Of a stretch of 8,072 nt of DNA, positions 5,653 through 8,072 are shown piece after piece (the first letter of the stretch is position 1; every line of letters starts with the position of its first letter). This stretch comes from Casp-actino8 sp964513215 (GTDB taxonomy: Bacteria > Actinomycetota > Acidimicrobiia > Acidimicrobiales > Ilumatobacteraceae). The stretch covers positions 1 through 8,072 of the forward strand of contig CAZELU010000071.1 of NCBI GenBank assembly GCA_964513215.1, read 5' to 3'. The notes under the pieces were generated by a model. The model was not told where the DNA came from. It searched no databases and saw only the letters and a list, made by a program, of their open reading frames with translations. The position numbers and the translations under genes were made by a program.

Positions 5653-6351
5653 ATGAGCCGGTCCGCCGTCGAGAGACTCGCCGAACTTCGTGTGGAGACT
5701 CTGCAGTTGGCTGCGCGAATCGTCGAGTCGATCCCTCGAAGCACCAACATTCTTCTCGAACAAGACCTCGAGGGGGCCGAGTACCAGATCTTGTCCGACG
5801 ACGAATTCGATGCTCGCACTCTCGACCTCGAGGAGAACAGCATCGTTCTGATGGCGCTACAGGCACCGGTTGCGACCGATCTTCGTCGGGCCGTCGTCAT
5901 CATGAAGCTGTCAGCCGAACTCGAGCGCACCGCCGACCTCGTGGCGAACCTCTGCAAAGTGAGTCGCCGAATTCACGGTCAGGTTCTCGACGAGCGGCTG
6001 CGCTTGCTCATCAGAATGATGGGAGATCACGCTCGCCAGCAGATGCAAGTCGCCGTGGAGGCCTACGCGAACGAGGACTTGGCAACGGCCGCCTCGGTTC
6101 GATTGCTCGATGAGCGACTCGACGATCTGCAGACACGATTCATCCAAACCATCTTCGAGTGCAGCGGTGACGCTTGCCTCGAGTTGCCGGTGGCGATCCA
6201 GATGGCCATCACCGCTCGCTTCTACGAGCGAATCGGGGATCACGCCGTGAACATCGCCGATCTCGTCGAATTCCTGGTGACCGGAACCAAGCCAGCGGCA
6301 CGTCCGCGCACGAGAGACGTGTCGACACCGACGCCGGTCGGGGGCGAGTAG
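5653..6351 (+). CDS. phoU: PhoU-type phosphate signalling protein, second copy (PhoU2)
   Basis: The product is 232 residues from ATG 5653, the first usable start in this frame; AGGA at 5637-5640 is 12 nt upstream, so the ribosome site is weak. It has the PhoU double three-helix-bundle pattern with E/DxxxD motifs at Glu91-Asp95 (ELERTADLVAN) and Glu192-Asp196 (FYERIGDHAVN). The core from IVESIPR to YERIGD is the same length as in the first PhoU (174 residues, no net gap) and about 56% identical by my hand count, so the two are tandem paralogues. It ends in a basic tail with PTPVGG. It has its own Pho box and lies 2 nt before the kinase gene, so it probably acts closely with that kinase. Which paralogue is the main brake cannot be told from sequence. 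Confidence 0.93.
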   Translation: MSRSAVERLAELRVETLQLAARIVESIPRSTNILLEQDLEGAEYQILSDDEFDARTLDLEENSIVLMALQAPVATDLRRAVVIMKLSAELERTADLVANLCKVSRRIHGQVLDERLRLLIRMMGDHARQQMQVAVEAYANEDLATAASVRLLDERLDDLQTRFIQTIFECSGDACLELPVAIQMAITARFYERIGDHAVNIADLVEFLVTGTKPAARPRTRDVSTPTPVGGE

Positions 6352-6353
6352 GC

Positions 6354-7520
6354 GTGTCGTTCGTTCTCGGTGTAGTCATCGGCGTGGTGATCGCGACAGC
6401 GGTCCTCGTTCCCGTGTTGCGCTCACGGTCGGACAGTCGTATTCGCTCCGTCGAACTGACCGCTTCCGAACGGACCAACGATGCGGTCGCACGATTCGAG
6501 AACACCTCGTCGCTCATCCGAACCGCGCTCGATTCACTCACCGTTGGTGTCGTCGTGGCATCGGCCGAAGGTGAGGTTCTGTTCCGCAACCGGGTGGCAT
6601 CGGGGTTGACTGGCGCACTTCACGCCGACGTACTCGTCGATGAAGCGATCGACGTTCACCTTCGTGGTGCGTTGTCGGGTGAAAACCGACGTCAGGTGAT
6701 CGAGTTGTTCGGACCTCCGAGCCGGGTGGTTCTCGTCGCCGCGTACCCCATCGACGAAGGTGGTGCCCTCGCAACGATCGAAGACATAACCGAGCGCTCT
6801 CGCCTCGACGCCGTGCGCACCGACTTCGTGGCCAACATCAGTCACGAACTGAAGACACCCGTCGGGGCGTTGGCCGTTCTCGCCGAAGCTCTTGCCGACG
6901 AGACCGAGCCCGAAGTCATCCGTCGGTTGTCGCTCAAGATGGTCGAGGAGTCGATTCGAGCCGGCCGCACCATCGATGACCTGCTCGAGTTGTCGAGGAT
7001 CGAACTGGGCGGCGAGGCGATCAAGGAGGCGGTTGCGGTCGGCCTGGTGATCGCCGAGGCCGTCGATCGCGTACGAACTCTCGCCGACCGCCGGGGAGTC
7101 GTCCTGCGAGTCGTCGAGCCCGGTGATCGCATGAAGGTGCTCGGAGATCGTCGTCAGATCGTGTCGGCTCTTGGCAACCTGGTGGAGAACGCGATCAAGT
7201 ATTCGGAGTCGGGCAAACTTGTCGAGGTGTCGGCGAGCACCGACGGATTGAACGTCGACATGCGTGTACGAGACGAGGGAATGGGAATTCCTACTCGCGA
7301 TCTCGATCGAATCTTCGAGCGCTTCTACCGCGTCGATCGCGCCCGTTCTCGTGAAACTGGTGGCACCGGCCTCGGTCTCGCCATCGTCCGGCACGTCGCC
7401 ACCAACCACGGAGGAGACGTTCTTGTCAGCAGTGTCGAGGGCGAGGGCTCCACGTTCACATTGCGCATTCCGGCCGCCCCCGGTCTGGCCGTCGCTTCTC
7501 CGTTTTCCGAAGCCGGCTGA
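6354..7520 (+). CDS. senX3: Phosphate-sensing histidine kinase, SenX3/PhoR type
   Basis: Membrane sensor kinase that autophosphorylates under phosphate limitation and donates to the regulator encoded next. GTG 6354, 2 nt after the phoU2 stop and with GGGGGCGAG at 6340-6348 as ribosome site, gives 388 residues. A longer in-frame reading would lie inside phoU2 and be arginine-rich shadow sequence. Residues 2-24 form one transmembrane helix at the extreme N-terminus; no second helix or extracellular domain is seen. A PAS-like region spans about 58-145, ending in IEDITERSRLD. The dimerisation/phosphoacceptor box FVANISHELKTPVGAL has His164. The ATPase domain has the N box NLVENAIKYS (Asn279), G1 DEGMGIP (Asp307), F box FERFYRVD and G2 GTGLGLAI (337-344). 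ARSRETGGTGLGLAIVRHVATNHGG closely resembles mycobacterial SenX3. All catalytic motifs are intact. Confidence 0.94.
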   Translation: MSFVLGVVIGVVIATAVLVPVLRSRSDSRIRSVELTASERTNDAVARFENTSSLIRTALDSLTVGVVVASAEGEVLFRNRVASGLTGALHADVLVDEAIDVHLRGALSGENRRQVIELFGPPSRVVLVAAYPIDEGGALATIEDITERSRLDAVRTDFVANISHELKTPVGALAVLAEALADETEPEVIRRLSLKMVEESIRAGRTIDDLLELSRIELGGEAIKEAVAVGLVIAEAVDRVRTLADRRGVVLRVVEPGDRMKVLGDRRQIVSALGNLVENAIKYSESGKLVEVSASTDGLNVDMRVRDEGMGIPTRDLDRIFERFYRVDRARSRETGGTGLGLAIVRHVATNHGGDVLVSSVEGEGSTFTLRIPAAPGLAVASPFSEAG

Positions 7521-7534
7521 GAGAGGACTCGACG

Positions 7535-8072
7535 ATGGCAGTTCAAACGGTTCTTCTGGTCGAGGACGAAGAGAGCTTCGTCGAAGCACTCACCGTGGGC
7601 CTGAGTCGTGAGGGCTTTCGCGTGGTCGTCGCCCGTGACGGAGTCGAAGCGCTCACGAAGTTCGACGAGTCGCGTCCTGATGTCGTTCTGCTCGATGTGA
7701 TGCTGCCCAAGATGTCGGGCATCGACGTGTGTCGGCAGCTACGCAAGCGGACGAGAGTGCCCATCATCATGGTGACCGCCAAGGGTGCCGAGATCGACAC
7801 CGTCGTCGGACTCGAGGTCGGAGCCGACGATTACGTCACCAAGCCGTATCGCATGCGCGAACTGGTGGCTCGCATGCGAGCCGTGATGCGCCGAATTCCT
7901 GATGAGGCTTCGCCCGACGAAGCAGACACGATGCCCGGCGGTCTGACCGTCGGTGACGTGTCGCTCGACCCGGACGAACATCGAGTGCAGGTACGAGGTG
8001 AGTCCGTCACCATGCCCCTCAAGGAGTTCGAACTCCTTCACCTGCTTCTGGCCAACGCTGGTCGCGTGGTGT
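7535..8072 (+). CDS. regX3: OmpR/PhoB-family response regulator, RegX3/PhoP type (3' end outside window)
   Basis: Transcription factor phosphorylated by the adjacent kinase and expected to bind the GTTCACC repeats seen twice in this window. ATG 7535 has GAGAGGA at 7521-7527 with 7-nt spacing and follows the kinase stop by 14 nt. The frame stays open to the window edge, giving 179 residues of a usual ~230. The receiver domain (about 4-120) has acidic pocket Glu10-Asp11, phosphoacceptor Asp54 (LLDVMLPKMSG), Thr81 and Lys103 (DDYVTKPY). MVTAKGAEIDTVVGLEVGADDYVTKPY strongly resembles mycobacterial RegX3. After an acidic linker (about 124-137) the winged-helix effector domain begins (LTVGDVSLDP, then MPLKEFELLHLLLANAGRVV). 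The recognition helix lies beyond the edge, so DNA contacts cannot be examined. Confidence 0.94.
   Translation, partial: MAVQTVLLVEDEESFVEALTVGLSREGFRVVVARDGVEALTKFDESRPDVVLLDVMLPKMSGIDVCRQLRKRTRVPIIMVTAKGAEIDTVVGLEVGADDYVTKPYRMRELVARMRAVMRRIPDEASPDEADTMPGGLTVGDVSLDPDEHRVQVRGESVTMPLKEFELLHLLLANAGRVV

Noticed and set aside
6174..6353. Longer kinase start inside phoU2
   Set aside because: Would add 60 arginine-rich residues encoded over conserved phoU2 sequence. GTG 6354 directly precedes the membrane helix and has a good ribosome site.
6654..6660. Single GTTCACC inside the kinase gene
   Set aside because: Isolated, within conserved coding sequence, and without a neighbouring repeat at 11 nt.

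Overview
The window is a contiguous, single-strand (+) phosphate-acquisition locus from a GC-rich bacterium. The gene order (ppk1 end, pstS, pstC, pstA, pstB, phoU, phoU, sensor kinase, response regulator), the SenX3/RegX3-like sequences and the 11-nt GTTCACC direct repeats all point to Actinomycetota. The Thr/Ala/Glu-rich lipoprotein linker of PstS and the heavy use of TCG and GTC codons make me lean towards an Acidimicrobiia-type lineage (Ilumatobacter-like). That placement is an inference from style, not a search result.

Layout: 1-659 is the C-terminal third of polyphosphate kinase 1, entering from outside the window. 660-784 is a promoter region with a Pho box. 785-1870 is pstS (lipoprotein phosphate-binding protein). 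1871-2022 holds a very strong intrinsic terminator followed by a candidate second promoter. 2023-4767 is pstC-pstA-pstB (two permeases and the ATPase), tightly coupled, followed 5 nt later by the first phoU (4773-5525). 5526-5652 is a second Pho-box promoter region. 5653-6351 is a second phoU paralogue, 6354-7520 the sensor kinase (senX3/phoR type), and 7535-8072 the response regulator (regX3/phoP type), which runs off the right edge. There is no stretch over 300 bases without a gene. I see no tRNA, rRNA, CRISPR array or mobile element.

How it works together (known for the families): PstS captures phosphate outside the membrane, PstC and PstA form the channel, and PstB powers it. PhoU proteins relay transporter status to the histidine kinase, which phosphorylates the regulator. 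The phosphorylated regulator then binds GTTCACC repeats. The two Pho boxes imply that the regulator activates both pstS and its own phoU2-kinase-regulator operon. The upstream ppk1 links the locus to polyphosphate storage.

The system is a known one. The second-look items are: (i) two PhoU paralogues, about 56% identical by hand count, split between two transcription units; (ii) a PTPVGG tail in both PhoUs whose codons differ only at synonymous positions; (iii) a shared CTAnnnTTCG promoter element at three gaps, placed at an identical 38-nt offset from GTTCACC in the two Pho-box promoters; (iv) a 17-bp terminator stem between pstS and pstC; and (v) a convergent third half-site making an 11-bp perfect inverted repeat at the pstS Pho box.
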